Assembly (NCBI GenBank): GCA_964615375.1
Contig: CAZTOW010000002.1
Coordinates: 124,001-188,000, forward strand
DNA from: CAZKWG01 sp964615375
GTDB taxonomy: Bacteria > Myxococcota_A > UBA796 > CAZKWG01
Direction: 5' to 3'
Length of the DNA stretch: 64,000 nucleotides
Part shown: piece by piece, positions 17,907 to 26,465 of the stretch
Numbering within the stretch: position 1 is the first letter of the stretch
How the letters are laid out: each line of letters starts with the position of its first letter
Made by a program: the position numbers and the translations under genes
Notes under the pieces: model-generated
Told to the model about the DNA's origin: nothing
The model's input: the letters and a program-made list of their open reading frames with translations, nothing else
The model's database searches: none

Positions 17907-19466
17907 CTACTTCTCCTCCCCCATGTACCCCAGCGCCTCCAGGGCTTCACGCTGCTCGGCGCTCAGCTCCACGTCCGCGCCCTTGCCCGCCGCATGCGCC
18001 TCCAGCGAGAGTGGATCGGCCGGGCCGGGGGCCGGGCAGCCGGTCGCGCACCAGGGCCCCAGGGTGGCGCCGTCGCGGACGAAGCGCAGCTCGCCGTCGT
18101 GGGGCATGGCGTTGAAGCGCGCTCCCGCCTCCACCTTCAGCTCGCCCTCCGGGCCGTCCACCAGGAAGGAGGGCCCCAGCACCGTGCCCGCCTCCTTCGC
18201 CGTCCAGGGCCGACCCAGGTTCTCGCGCACCAGCTCGGTGAGCCGGGCCACGTCGTCAGGGCGCTCCTTCGCCAGGTCGTGCGCCTCCTTCGGGTCCGCC
18301 GCCACGTCGAAGAGCTCACGCTTCCCCGCCTTCAGGTTCCACTCGAGCCGCAGCGTGCCCTCCAGCAGGCCCACGCGGTTGCTGGCGAAGCGGCTGGTCT
18401 CGCTGGGGAAGACGCGCGCGGGCAGGGCCTCGCCGCGCATCAGGGCCCCCAGATCCAGCCCGTCCGGGTCGAGCCCGCTCCCCCCCGCCAGCGTGAGCAG
18501 GGTGGGGGCGACGTCGTGGAGGCCCACGGTCTCCGAGACCACCTTCCCCTCCGGGACGCCGGGCCCCGCCACGATGAGGGGGACGTGGAGCTGCTCGGCG
18601 TAGAGCGTGTGGGCGTGGCCCCAGGAGCGGCGCTCGCCGAATTCTTCGCCGTGATCGGCGGTCACCGCCCAGCGGACCTGGCGCCCGGCGCCCTCCAGCG
18701 CGGCGTCCAGGGCGCCCAGCTGGTCGTCCACGTAGCGGATGGCCTCGTCGTACTGCGCGATCTGGTGCTGGAGCTGCGCGGGCTCCACCGGGTTCTTGAT
18801 GTACCACTCGTACATGCGGTACTTCGCGTCGTCGGCGGTGGGCGCCCGGTCGAACATCGTGTCGTAGGGCGCGGGCGGATCATAGCCCCAGTGGACATCG
18901 TAGACGTGAACGAAGAGGAAGAAGGGCTTGCCCTCCGGCAGGCTGCTGAGCCAGGCGCGCGCGGCCCCCAGCACGTCGTCGGCCGTGATCTCGCCCGAGA
19001 GGTTGGCCTTCTCGTTGTGGAGGTTGAAGTCCTCGAAGCGCTCGAAGCCGCGCTCGAAGCCGTAGACCCGGCTGAGGTAGAGGGTGGCGACGAAGCCGCC
19101 CGTGGCGTAGCCCGCCTCGGTGAGCCGCTCCTGGAGCATGGGCACGCTGTTCGGGAGCCGCAGGCTGTCCTCCACCACCTTGTGCCGCCCAGGGAGCTGC
19201 CCCGTCAGCAGGGTGGTGTGGGAGGGCAGGGTCCAGGGCACGGCGCTGCGGGCGTGGGCGAAGCGGGTCCCGCGGGCGGCCAGGCGCTCGAGGAAGGGCG
19301 AGGTCGGGCGCTCGTAGCCGTAGGCCGAGAGGTGGTCGGCGCGGAGCGTGTCCACGCTCACCAGCACGATGTCCGGGCGCGCGGGGTCGCCCCTGGGCAT
19401 CAGCGGCGGCGTCTTCTCCGAGCAGGCGAGGAGGAGGAGGATCACCATGAGCGCCACTCCGGCCAT
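17907..19466 (-). CDS. Sulfatase/alkaline-phosphatase-fold lipoprotein with Thr in the nucleophile position
   Basis: 519 aa from the ATG at 19466; a second ATG at 19448 overlaps the upstream stop but leaves too short a signal. A lipobox-like signal (LLLLAC, Cys15) precedes the sulfatase fold: metal Asp in VSVDTLRADH (32-45) and TADHGEE further on. The CxPSR-type motif that supplies formylglycine is TLPSH (Thr79). It is therefore not a formylglycine sulfatase by sequence. Thr nucleophiles occur in the same superfamily in phosphatases and phospho-transferases. It follows a GT-C-like membrane protein gene, which suggests modification of an envelope glycan or lipid in the periplasm. Confidence 0.82.
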   Translation of the reverse strand: MAGVALMVILLLLACSEKTPPLMPRGDPARPDIVLVSVDTLRADHLSAYGYERPTSPFLERLAARGTRFAHARSAVPWTLPSHTTLLTGQLPGRHKVVEDSLRLPNSVPMLQERLTEAGYATGGFVATLYLSRVYGFERGFERFEDFNLHNEKANLSGEITADDVLGAARAWLSSLPEGKPFFLFVHVYDVHWGYDPPAPYDTMFDRAPTADDAKYRMYEWYIKNPVEPAQLQHQIAQYDEAIRYVDDQLGALDAALEGAGRQVRWAVTADHGEEFGERRSWGHAHTLYAEQLHVPLIVAGPGVPEGKVVSETVGLHDVAPTLLTLAGGSGLDPDGLDLGALMRGEALPARVFPSETSRFASNRVGLLEGTLRLEWNLKAGKRELFDVAADPKEAHDLAKERPDDVARLTELVRENLGRPWTAKEAGTVLGPSFLVDGPEGELKVEAGARFNAMPHDGELRFVRDGATLGPWCATGCPAPGPADPLSLEAHAAGKGADVELSAEQREALEALGYMGEEK

Positions 19467-20899
19467 CCGGCGGGCAGGAAGTAGAGGGTGAGCGGGATGA
19501 GGGCCCCGAGCAGCGCCCCCGCCAGCACAGCCCGAGCCGGGCTGCGGAACAGCAGCGCGCGCGCGGCCCTCCGGTCGGTGAGCAGGATAGCCGCGTAGAC
19601 CATCAGGATGGGCTCCAGCGGCACACGGTAGCGGCTCAGGCCCGCCAGGAGGGCGATGGGCAGGACGTGATAAGCCAGAGTCGAGGCCAGCATCACGCCG
19701 GTCGCCCCGCGCGCCCGCAGCGCCATGCCCAGCGCGCCCGCCCACACCACCAGGACGGTACACATCGCGCCCGCGGCGATGATCAGCTCGGCGAGCTCGT
19801 GCGGCATCCCGCGCCAGCGCCCCCAGCGCAGGTGGCGGGTGAGCATGGAGTGGGGGGTGAAGAGCTGGGCCAGCCGGTAGGGGACGCGCTGGAGGAAGGT
19901 CTCGGGGTGGGCGCGGATCCAGTCGAAGCCATTGGCCGTCTCGCAGCGGTCGCGCAGGACGACCTCCTCCTGGTCGGCGCAGTGGTCCCGCCCGCCCGCC
20001 GTGTGGCGCACGAAGGCCGCGGGCGAGAGCACCCCGTTGCCGAAGTCGAAGGAGATGGGCTCGAAGTCGTTGTTGCCCAGGTACATCATCTGACCCAGGG
20101 TCAGATCGCTGATCACGCGCCCGCCGAACTTCTTGGAGGCGTAGACGCTGTAGGGCGCCACGGTCAGCGCCGCCGCCAGCGCGAGCGCCACCACCTGCCC
20201 CCAGGCGAGCCCGCGCCGCGCCCGCCCCCAGAGCAGCCCCACCGCGTAGACCGGCAGGGCGTAGGTCGCGATCCCGCGGAAGAGCGCGCACAGCCCGACC
20301 ACCACCCCCGCCTGCAGCGCCGCGATCAGCGCCGCGCGCGTCCCCCGCTCCAGCCGGTCCCGCGCCCGGAACAGGAGCAGCAGCGCCCCCAGCAGGCCCG
20401 TGACGTAGAAGGTCTCGCTCCACAGGTTGATCGCGTAGAAGACGTGGGTGGGGCTCACCGCGAAGAGCAGCGCGGCGAGGTGGCTCGCGTCGCGGATCCG
20501 CGCCGGGTCTCCTCCCCGCAGCACGCGCCGGGTCAGCGCCGCCACCATGAGGCAGATGCCCAGGGAGATGGGGATCTGCGTGGCCTGGGCCGGGGCCGAG
20601 TGCCCGGTCACCAGGGCGTGCAGCGCCAGCACGGTGGGGTAGCCCGGGGCCCACAGCCAGCCCACCGACGACGTCATCCCCTCCCCCGCGATCATGCGGT
20701 CGGCGATGGCGATGTAGGTGCACTCGTCGCGGGCGCAGCGCTCCTCGTTCCAGATGGCCAGCGGGACCGCGCGCAGCAGGAGGCCCAGCAGGAGGATCCA
20801 CTTCAGGCGGCGATCCAGCCACCACCGCTCCGCGCCGCGCTCCTGCCCCGTCCCGTCCACCGCTCCCCCCGAGACCGCACCACCTGAGCCGCTCCTCAT
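19442..20899 (-). CDS. GT-C-fold (GT39/ArnT-like) membrane glycosyltransferase
   Basis: 485 aa with about ten or more hydrophobic helices. A short soluble N-terminus leads into the first helix, and an acidic loop after it (RDECTYIAIADRMIAGEG, about residues 56-73) is the position of the Asp/Glu catalytic motif of lipid-linked-sugar GT-C enzymes. A large external loop near 260-330 carries several Cys. The family transfers sugars from polyprenyl phosphates to lipids or proteins on the outer face of the inner membrane. It is the first gene of a six-gene minus-strand operon that ends with the synthase; its stop overlaps the sulfatase-fold gene. The donor and acceptor cannot be read from the sequence. 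Confidence 0.75.
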   Translation of the reverse strand: MRSGSGGAVSGGAVDGTGQERGAERWWLDRRLKWILLLGLLLRAVPLAIWNEERCARDECTYIAIADRMIAGEGMTSSVGWLWAPGYPTVLALHALVTGHSAPAQATQIPISLGICLMVAALTRRVLRGGDPARIRDASHLAALLFAVSPTHVFYAINLWSETFYVTGLLGALLLLFRARDRLERGTRAALIAALQAGVVVGLCALFRGIATYALPVYAVGLLWGRARRGLAWGQVVALALAAALTVAPYSVYASKKFGGRVISDLTLGQMMYLGNNDFEPISFDFGNGVLSPAAFVRHTAGGRDHCADQEEVVLRDRCETANGFDWIRAHPETFLQRVPYRLAQLFTPHSMLTRHLRWGRWRGMPHELAELIIAAGAMCTVLVVWAGALGMALRARGATGVMLASTLAYHVLPIALLAGLSRYRVPLEPILMVYAAILLTDRRAARALLFRSPARAVLAGALLGALIPLTLYFLPAGWPEWRSW

Positions 20900-20909
20900 A
20901 ACCCGCCCC

Positions 20910-20937
20910 TTGGCGACGGCCGCGCGGGGCTTAGAGT
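20910..20937 (+). promoter_or_regulatory. Candidate promoter for the peptidase gene
   Basis: TTGGCG, 16 bases, TAGAGT, ending 6 bases before the ATG at 20944; the transcript would be nearly leaderless. The same layout (TTGGGG-N16-TAGAGT) lies upstream of the gene at 53953. Confidence 0.28.
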
Positions 20938-20943
20938 CCTCTC

Positions 20944-21963
20944 ATGATCCGCCTGCTGCTGCTCCTGGTCGTCTGGCTCATGAGCGCCCCCGCGCGCGCC
21001 GAGCAGGGGTGGGAGCTCGCCTCGTTCACCGGCGGGCTGGTGCTGGGCGACAGCTCCGACGCCGCCACCGTCCGCCACCTCGCGGCCCACGCCGAGGAGG
21101 CCATGCCCCGCCTGGCCCGGGAGCTCGGCGTGCCCGAGGTCTCGGGCGTGCGCGTCACGGTCGCCCCCAGCGAGGTGCAGTTCCGCGACATGCAGCCGGG
21201 CAAGCCCCCCGCCTGGGCCGACGGCACCGCCTGGCCGAATGACGGGCTGGTCTTCCTGAAGTCCCCGCGCCTGCGCTACGGGACGGCCACCCCGCTGACC
21301 ACCGTGCTGGATCACGAGCTGGTCCACGTCCTCCTGGGCCAGGCCTTCGGGGACCGCCCGGTGCCCTCGTGGCTCCAGGAGGGGACAGCCAAGCTGCTCG
21401 CCCGCGAGTACACCCCGCAGATGACCGACGCGCTGGCCGGCGCGGTGCTGGGCCGCAGCCTGCTCTCTCTGGACGAGCTCACCCGCGGCTTCCCCTCCGA
21501 GCCCATGCGCGCCCAGCTCGCCTACGCCCAGTCCGCCGACCTCATCGCCTTCATGCGCGAGCGCTGGGGGGACGAGTCCCTGCGGGTGCTGGTGCGCCAG
21601 ATGGCGGCGGGGAGGTCGGTGGATCAGGCCGTGCGCGACGCCACCGGGCTCAGCCCCGTCATGCTCGACGCCGCCTGGCGCGCCCGGCTGCTGGCCAGCC
21701 CCATCTGGCTCCGCGCCCTGGTCCGCCCGGAGCTGTGGCTGGCCATCGGCGCCGTCCTCTTCTTCTTCGGCGGCGCGGCCCGCGTGCGCCGGAACAAGGA
21801 GCGCCTGCGCCGCTGGGGCGAGCGCGAGGCCCTCGAGGACGCCGTGATGCAGGCCCTGGCGATGCGCTCGGCGGGCGCGCAGACCTCGCTGGCCCCAGCC
21901 TCGGGCCTCGTCCTGCGGGGAGCCTCGTGGTATCCGCCGCCCAAGGATGAGCCTGTAAACTGA
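20944..21963 (+). CDS. Membrane-anchored gluzincin metallopeptidase (peptidase MA-like)
   Basis: 339 aa. A signal peptide (LLLLLVVWLMSAPARA, about 1-20) is followed by a catalytic domain with zinc motif HELVH (His124-His128) and a downstream Glu in SWLQEGTAKLLA (near 146), the HExxH plus E arrangement of gluzincins such as the peptidase MA family. A membrane helix (WLAIGAVLFFFGGAARV, near 262-280) and a basic cytoplasmic tail follow. The protease domain is therefore expected outside the cytoplasmic membrane. It stands alone, divergent from the glycosyltransferase gene with only 44 bp between starts. The target is unknown. Confidence 0.8.
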   Translation: MIRLLLLLVVWLMSAPARAEQGWELASFTGGLVLGDSSDAATVRHLAAHAEEAMPRLARELGVPEVSGVRVTVAPSEVQFRDMQPGKPPAWADGTAWPNDGLVFLKSPRLRYGTATPLTTVLDHELVHVLLGQAFGDRPVPSWLQEGTAKLLAREYTPQMTDALAGAVLGRSLLSLDELTRGFPSEPMRAQLAYAQSADLIAFMRERWGDESLRVLVRQMAAGRSVDQAVRDATGLSPVMLDAAWRARLLASPIWLRALVRPELWLAIGAVLFFFGGAARVRRNKERLRRWGEREALEDAVMQALAMRSAGAQTSLAPASGLVLRGASWYPPPKDEPVN

Positions 21964-22026
21964 GACCTCGCGGTCATCTCACCCCTGGGGCTCGCGCGAC
22001 GACGCACCTGGCCCCATACTGAGCAC

Positions 22027-22806
22027 ATGCGGGTGACCTTCCTCGGGACCGGCGGTGCCTTCACCGACTTCCGTGTCAACTATCACAACAACGCCCTCAT
22101 CGACACGGAGGAGGGGCCGGTCCTCCTGGACTGCGGGCTCACGGCCGTCCAGAGCATGAAGGAGCTCGGGGTGGAGCGCACCTCGCTCCGCGCCGTGCTC
22201 TTCACGCACCTGCACGCCGACCACGCGAGCCCGGAGACGCTCATCTGGGAGCGCTTCTACAGCGGCCCCAGCGGCATGCCCGCCTTCCTGGACACCACGC
22301 TGGTCGCGCCCGCGGACGTGCTCGACCCGCTGGGCATGTCGATGCGCCCCTTCCTCAACGAGCTCGCCGACCAGGACGGGGAGTTCCGCAACGCCGGCTA
22401 CGAGGTCCTGGTCCGCCCCATCGCGACCCAGGAGATCGAGATCGGCGGCGTGCGCTTCCGCTTCTTCCGCGTCCCGCACGTCAGCGCGGGCGTGGTGGAC
22501 AAGCCGGCCTACGGGGTGGAGATCGACGATGGCCGCTCCCGCATCCTCTGGAGCGGGGACACCACCTTCTCCCAGCCCTGGCTGGACCGCGCGCTGAGCG
22601 GCGGCAACGTCCAGCGCATCTTCCACGAGTGCCTGTTCCTGCCCCGCATCAAGGGCACGGTCCACACGCACTGGGAGGAGCTGAACACCCTGCCCGACGA
22701 GCTCAAGCGCATGATCACGCTCATGCACTACACGCAGGTCCCGGAGTGGGCGGAGCTGGGCGCGCTGGCCGGGGCGGCGAAGCGGCACGAGCGCTTCGAT
22801 CTCTGA
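22027..22806 (+). CDS. MBL-fold metallohydrolase
   Basis: 259 aa, no signal peptide. The metallo-beta-lactamase fold is shown by FLGTGGAF at the start, the metal motif THLHADH (near 60-66), FFRVPHVSAG near 150 and LWSGDTTFS near 178, with a late His-containing motif (ITLMHYTQ). The general form (GTGGAFTDF, YHNNALID) is like cytoplasmic phosphodiesterase or RNase Z/PhnP-type hydrolases rather than beta-lactamases. It is monocistronic. The substrate is not evident. Confidence 0.82.
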   Translation: MRVTFLGTGGAFTDFRVNYHNNALIDTEEGPVLLDCGLTAVQSMKELGVERTSLRAVLFTHLHADHASPETLIWERFYSGPSGMPAFLDTTLVAPADVLDPLGMSMRPFLNELADQDGEFRNAGYEVLVRPIATQEIEIGGVRFRFFRVPHVSAGVVDKPAYGVEIDDGRSRILWSGDTTFSQPWLDRALSGGNVQRIFHECLFLPRIKGTVHTHWEELNTLPDELKRMITLMHYTQVPEWAELGALAGAAKRHERFDL

Positions 22807-22827
22807 GGCGGCGTCGCCGGGCTGCGA

Positions 22828-23376
22828 CTACCGCGAAGCCTTCGCCTGGTTGCAGGCGCCCTGGGCGGTCACCCCGACGTCCACCGCGATGTAGCCCTTG
22901 ATCTCCGTGGTCTCCTCGGGCCGGTGGGCCGAGACCTCGGTGCTGAGCGTCATGGACTCGGAGACGACGTAGTCCGTGAGATCCACGCCCTCCAGCTCGA
23001 ATTCCACGAGGCCCTGACCCTCGGGGAACTCGTCCTGCCAGGCCACGAGCTGACGGGGCAGGTCGGGGCCCTCCACGTAGACCTCCATGCTGTCCAGGAA
23101 GCTCAGGTCCCCGCCGTCGGGGCTGGTGACGGTGAGGCTGAGCTCGCGCAGGTAGACCTCCTGGATGTCGCCCGGCGCCACGCCCTGGTTCTGGAGCTCC
23201 TGGGCCTCGGTCAGATCCATGGACACGAACTCCTCGAAGCCGATGTCCCCGAGCAGATCCTCCAGGAGGGTCCCGGCCTCCACCGTGGTCTTGGCGCTCT
23301 GCTCCACCTGGATGGTGGCGAGGCTCGAGGTGCAGGCGACGATGACGGCCAGGAGGGGGTAGAGGAGGCGTCTCAT
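22828..23376 (-). CDS. Small secreted lipoprotein of unknown function
   Basis: 182 aa from the ATG at 23376 (MRRLLYPLLAVIVACTSS); an upstream in-frame ATG at 23409 would add 11 residues. The start chosen gives a proper lipoprotein signal with Cys15. The mature part is acidic, beta-rich and lacks recognisable catalytic motifs; it contains phrases such as SPDGGDLSFLDSMEVYVEGP that recall bacterial surface beta-sandwich proteins. It is 46 bp downstream of the ABC permease gene on the same strand and may be co-transcribed. Confidence 0.65.
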   Translation of the reverse strand: MRRLLYPLLAVIVACTSSLATIQVEQSAKTTVEAGTLLEDLLGDIGFEEFVSMDLTEAQELQNQGVAPGDIQEVYLRELSLTVTSPDGGDLSFLDSMEVYVEGPDLPRQLVAWQDEFPEGQGLVEFELEGVDLTDYVVSESMTLSTEVSAHRPEETTEIKGYIAVDVGVTAQGACNQAKASR

Positions 23377-23422
23377 GCGACCGGCTAGCCCGCTCAGCTT
23401 GCGGCGCAAGGACCGCTCGAGC

Positions 23423-24271
23423 TCAACCCTTCACGCTGCCCGCCGTGAGCCCCTCGACCAGGTGGCGCTGGAGCGCGAAGAAGAGCGCCATCACCGGCAG
23501 GCTCACCAGGATGGCGCCCGCGGCGAAGCTGCCCCAGGCGGTGCCGAAGTCGCCCACATAGCTCTGGAGCACGACCGGCAGGGTGAACGCGCGCTGGTCG
23601 GACAGGAAGGTGGCGGCCAGGATGAACTCGTTCCAGGCCGTCATGAACGAGAACAGCGCGGTGACCGCCAGGGCCGGGCGGGCCAGCGGCAGGGCGATGC
23701 GCGTGAACGTGGTCCAGCGGCTCGCCCCGTCCATGATGGCCGCCTCCTCCAGCTCGCGCGGCAGGGTGTCGAAATAACCTTTGAGGTTCCACGTACAGAA
23801 GGGGATGGCCGTCGTCGCGTAGACCAGGCTCAGCCCCAGCAGGCTGTCCAGCAGGCCGAGGGCGTCGATGAGGATGTACAGCGGGATGGCCATCACCACC
23901 CCCGGGAACATCTGCGTGAGCAGGAAGAGCGAGAGGCCGGCGTTCTTGCCGGGGAAGCTCCAGCGGCTCATCGCGTAGCCCGCCGTGCAGGCCAGCCCGA
24001 TGCCCACCGCGCTCGTGGCCAGCGCCACGATCACGGAGTTCAGGAGCTGCCTCAGGAAGAGCCAGTCGCCGCTCCCGTCCTTCGTCAGCACCACGGCCGC
24101 GAAGTTCTCCAGCGAGACCGCCGCGGGGATGGGGCTCGGGTCCATCGAGAAGGCCTGGCCCGGGGTGAGGGCCATCTTGACCACCCACAGCACCGGATAG
24201 ACCGCCGCCGCCGCCACCACGACCAGAAGGCCGTGGGCCAGCGCGCTCTTCAGCAGAGAAGGCGCCCGCAT
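23423..24271 (-). CDS. Sugar ABC transporter permease, MalG type
   Basis: 282 aa from the ATG at 24271, which shares one base with the stop of the upstream MalE-MalF fusion gene. Six hydrophobic helices and the EAA loop (EEAAIMDGASRWTTFTRIAL, near 186-205) that docks on the ATPase are clear. The C-terminus (RHLVEGLTAGSVKG) is the classic MalG-family ending. Together with the fusion protein upstream it forms a CUT1-type carbohydrate importer. The ATPase is not in the window, so it probably shares a MsmK/MalK-type ATPase encoded elsewhere. Confidence 0.92.
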   Translation of the reverse strand: MRAPSLLKSALAHGLLVVVAAAAVYPVLWVVKMALTPGQAFSMDPSPIPAAVSLENFAAVVLTKDGSGDWLFLRQLLNSVIVALATSAVGIGLACTAGYAMSRWSFPGKNAGLSLFLLTQMFPGVVMAIPLYILIDALGLLDSLLGLSLVYATTAIPFCTWNLKGYFDTLPRELEEAAIMDGASRWTTFTRIALPLARPALAVTALFSFMTAWNEFILAATFLSDQRAFTLPVVLQSYVGDFGTAWGSFAAGAILVSLPVMALFFALQRHLVEGLTAGSVKG

Positions 24272-26433
24272 CACAGACCCCGCTTCGCCAGGAGGTAGCG
24301 GGTGCTGCGGGTGTAGACCAGCAGCACGCCGAAGATCAGCACGGCGTAGGCCGCGGCGTACCCGTAGCGGTGACCGCGGGTGAACGCCCACTTGTAGGCC
24401 TCGGAGATGAGGATCTCGGTGCTGCCGTCCGGCTCGCCCCCGCTGACCAGGTAGATGATGTTGAACATGTTGAAGGTCCAGACGCTGCCCATGACCACCG
24501 CGGGCAGCAGGGCCGGCGCCAGGAGGGGGAGCGTGACGTGGCGGAAGCGCTGCCAGCCCGTCGCCCCGTCCAGCTCCGCGGCCTGCTCGAGCTCCCGCGG
24601 GATGGCCTGGAGCGCGCCCAGGGTCACCACCATCATGAAGGGGAAGCCCAGCCAGGTGTTGGTCGTCAGGTTGGCGGCAAACGCCGTGGAGAACTGGGAG
24701 AACCAGCTGACCGGCTCCAGGCCCAGCGCGCCCAGCAGGCCGTTGATGGCCCCGAACTGGCGGTTGAACATGCCCTTCCAGATGAGGGCCGTGATGTAGT
24801 TGGGCACCGCCCAGGGCAGGATGAGCGCCACCCGCCAAAAGGCCCGCAGGCGGATCCAGGGCTCGCGCAGGATGAGCGCCAGCGCCATCCCCACCCCGAC
24901 GTGCAGGGCCACGTTGGCCGCCGTCCACAGGATGGTCACCAGCAGCACGCTGTAAAACGAGAGCGAGCTGGTCACCGGCCAGTCCCGGCTGAGCAGGATG
25001 TCCAGGAAGTTGGCCAGCCCGACGAAGCGGAAGCGCCCGTCCACCTGCTCGAAGAGCGAGACCGCCGCGCCCACCACGAAGGGCGCCAGCACCAGCAGCC
25101 CCATGCTCAGCGCCGCGGGCAGCACGTAGGCGTAGGCGTGGGCCTGCCGCCGCATCTCCGCGCGCGCGAGCCAGGCCCGGCTCCCCACCCAGGCGAGCCC
25201 GCCCAGGCCCAGCAGGGTCACCGCCGCCCAGAAGGGGGCCGGATCGACCTCGTCGGGCGGGGGCTTGCTGACCACCCGGAACTCCGTCTGCGCCTGCGTC
25301 GCCGCCGCCTGGGGCGTCATCGCCCCTCGGAGCACGCGGCGAAGGGCGCGGGCCATGGGCTCCCAGGTCGCCGCCATGTCCGGGTGGTTGGACATGGGCG
25401 TCGCGTGGTCGAGCTGCGCGCGGAAGGCCGAGAGGATGGGATCCCCCGCCACCGCCGGATCCTCGAAGGCGGCGAGCGTGGCGACGCCCTGCCGACCCGT
25501 GGTCGCCCGCACCACCGCCGCCTCCGGGCTCGCCAGCCAGCTCGCGAAGGCCCGCGCCGCCTCAGGGTGCTTGGAGAAGGCCGAGACCATCGCCCCCTCC
25601 ACCGTCAGCAGCGGGCTCAGCCGCCTCCCCGTCGCGCTCACCACCGGCAGCGGCGCCACCCCGATGTCCAGGCTCGGGCTCAGCTCGCCCAGGAACCAGG
25701 GCCCGTTGATGGCCATGGCCGCCCGGCCGTCGTTCATGAGCTGCGTGACCAGCGCGCTGGTGGGCTCGTCGGGGATGAGGTCGCGGGCGATGAGGTCGGC
25801 GACGAAGGCGTAGCTCTCGGCGTTGCCCGGCTGGTCCAGCGCCACCGCCGACCCTGTGGGTCCGGCGCGGAAGATCCCGCCGCCGAAGCCGTGCATCCAG
25901 GCCGCGTGGTAGTAGGGCGTGGCCGCCTCGTAGACCAGCCCGTACAGGTCCCGCTGGCGGAAGCCCTGAAGCGCGGTCACCAGGGCGTCGGAGTCCTCCG
26001 GCGGCGCCGCGATCAGCGCGCGGTTGTAGAAGAGCGCGACGCACTTCCAGCTCAGCGGCACGGCCCAGAGCTGATCCTCCCAGGTGAGCGCGGAGAGGGT
26101 CGCCGGGTGGTAGAGGGCCGCGTCCAGCTGAACCGGGCGCAGGAGCCCGCTGCGCACCCAGGAGCCGACGCGCTCGTGGGCGGCGATGAAGACGTCCGGG
26201 CCGTTGCCCCGCGGGGCCGCCGCCTCCAGCTTGTTGGCGAAGGCGTCGTAGGGCACGGCCAGCGCCTCGACGCGCGCGTCCGTCTGCGCGGCGTTGTAGC
26301 GCTCGACCAGGGCGTCGATCGCCGCCTTCTCCTCGCCCCGGTAGGCGTGCCAGAGCGTGATCGCCTCCGGGGAGGCGCGGGCCTCTCCCGGGAGCAGGGC
26401 GAGCAGGGCGGCGAGGAGGAGGGTGAGGGCCAT
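24271..26433 (-). CDS. Solute-binding protein fused to MalF-type permease
   Basis: 720 aa. An N-terminal signal-like helix leads into a family 1 extracellular sugar-binding protein (about 20-395: ITLWHAYRGEEKAAIDAL, WAVPLSWKCVALFYNRAL, AMAINGPWFLGEL). A membrane helix (about 399-420) then joins it to a MalF-like permease (about 430-720) with EAA loop EQAAELDGATGWQRFRHVTL. The binding protein is thus tethered to its own permease rather than free or lipid-anchored. The frame is continuous with no stop or slippery site at the joint. MalG follows with a one-base overlap. The ligand is probably a maltose-like oligosaccharide by family, but this is not determined. Confidence 0.9.
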   Translation of the reverse strand: MALTLLLAALLALLPGEARASPEAITLWHAYRGEEKAAIDALVERYNAAQTDARVEALAVPYDAFANKLEAAAPRGNGPDVFIAAHERVGSWVRSGLLRPVQLDAALYHPATLSALTWEDQLWAVPLSWKCVALFYNRALIAAPPEDSDALVTALQGFRQRDLYGLVYEAATPYYHAAWMHGFGGGIFRAGPTGSAVALDQPGNAESYAFVADLIARDLIPDEPTSALVTQLMNDGRAAMAINGPWFLGELSPSLDIGVAPLPVVSATGRRLSPLLTVEGAMVSAFSKHPEAARAFASWLASPEAAVVRATTGRQGVATLAAFEDPAVAGDPILSAFRAQLDHATPMSNHPDMAATWEPMARALRRVLRGAMTPQAAATQAQTEFRVVSKPPPDEVDPAPFWAAVTLLGLGGLAWVGSRAWLARAEMRRQAHAYAYVLPAALSMGLLVLAPFVVGAAVSLFEQVDGRFRFVGLANFLDILLSRDWPVTSSLSFYSVLLVTILWTAANVALHVGVGMALALILREPWIRLRAFWRVALILPWAVPNYITALIWKGMFNRQFGAINGLLGALGLEPVSWFSQFSTAFAANLTTNTWLGFPFMMVVTLGALQAIPRELEQAAELDGATGWQRFRHVTLPLLAPALLPAVVMGSVWTFNMFNIIYLVSGGEPDGSTEILISEAYKWAFTRGHRYGYAAAYAVLIFGVLLVYTRSTRYLLAKRGL

Positions 26434-26441
26434 GGGCCCTC

Positions 26442-26450
26442 AATGTATCA
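26442..26450 (-). promoter_or_regulatory. Candidate extended -10 element for the ABC importer operon
   Basis: On the minus strand TGATACATT (TG-n-TACATT) lies 8 bases before the fusion gene's ATG. No good -35 is visible. The leader would be very short. Confidence 0.25.
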
Positions 26451-26465
26451 CCGCGCCCTCACCTC

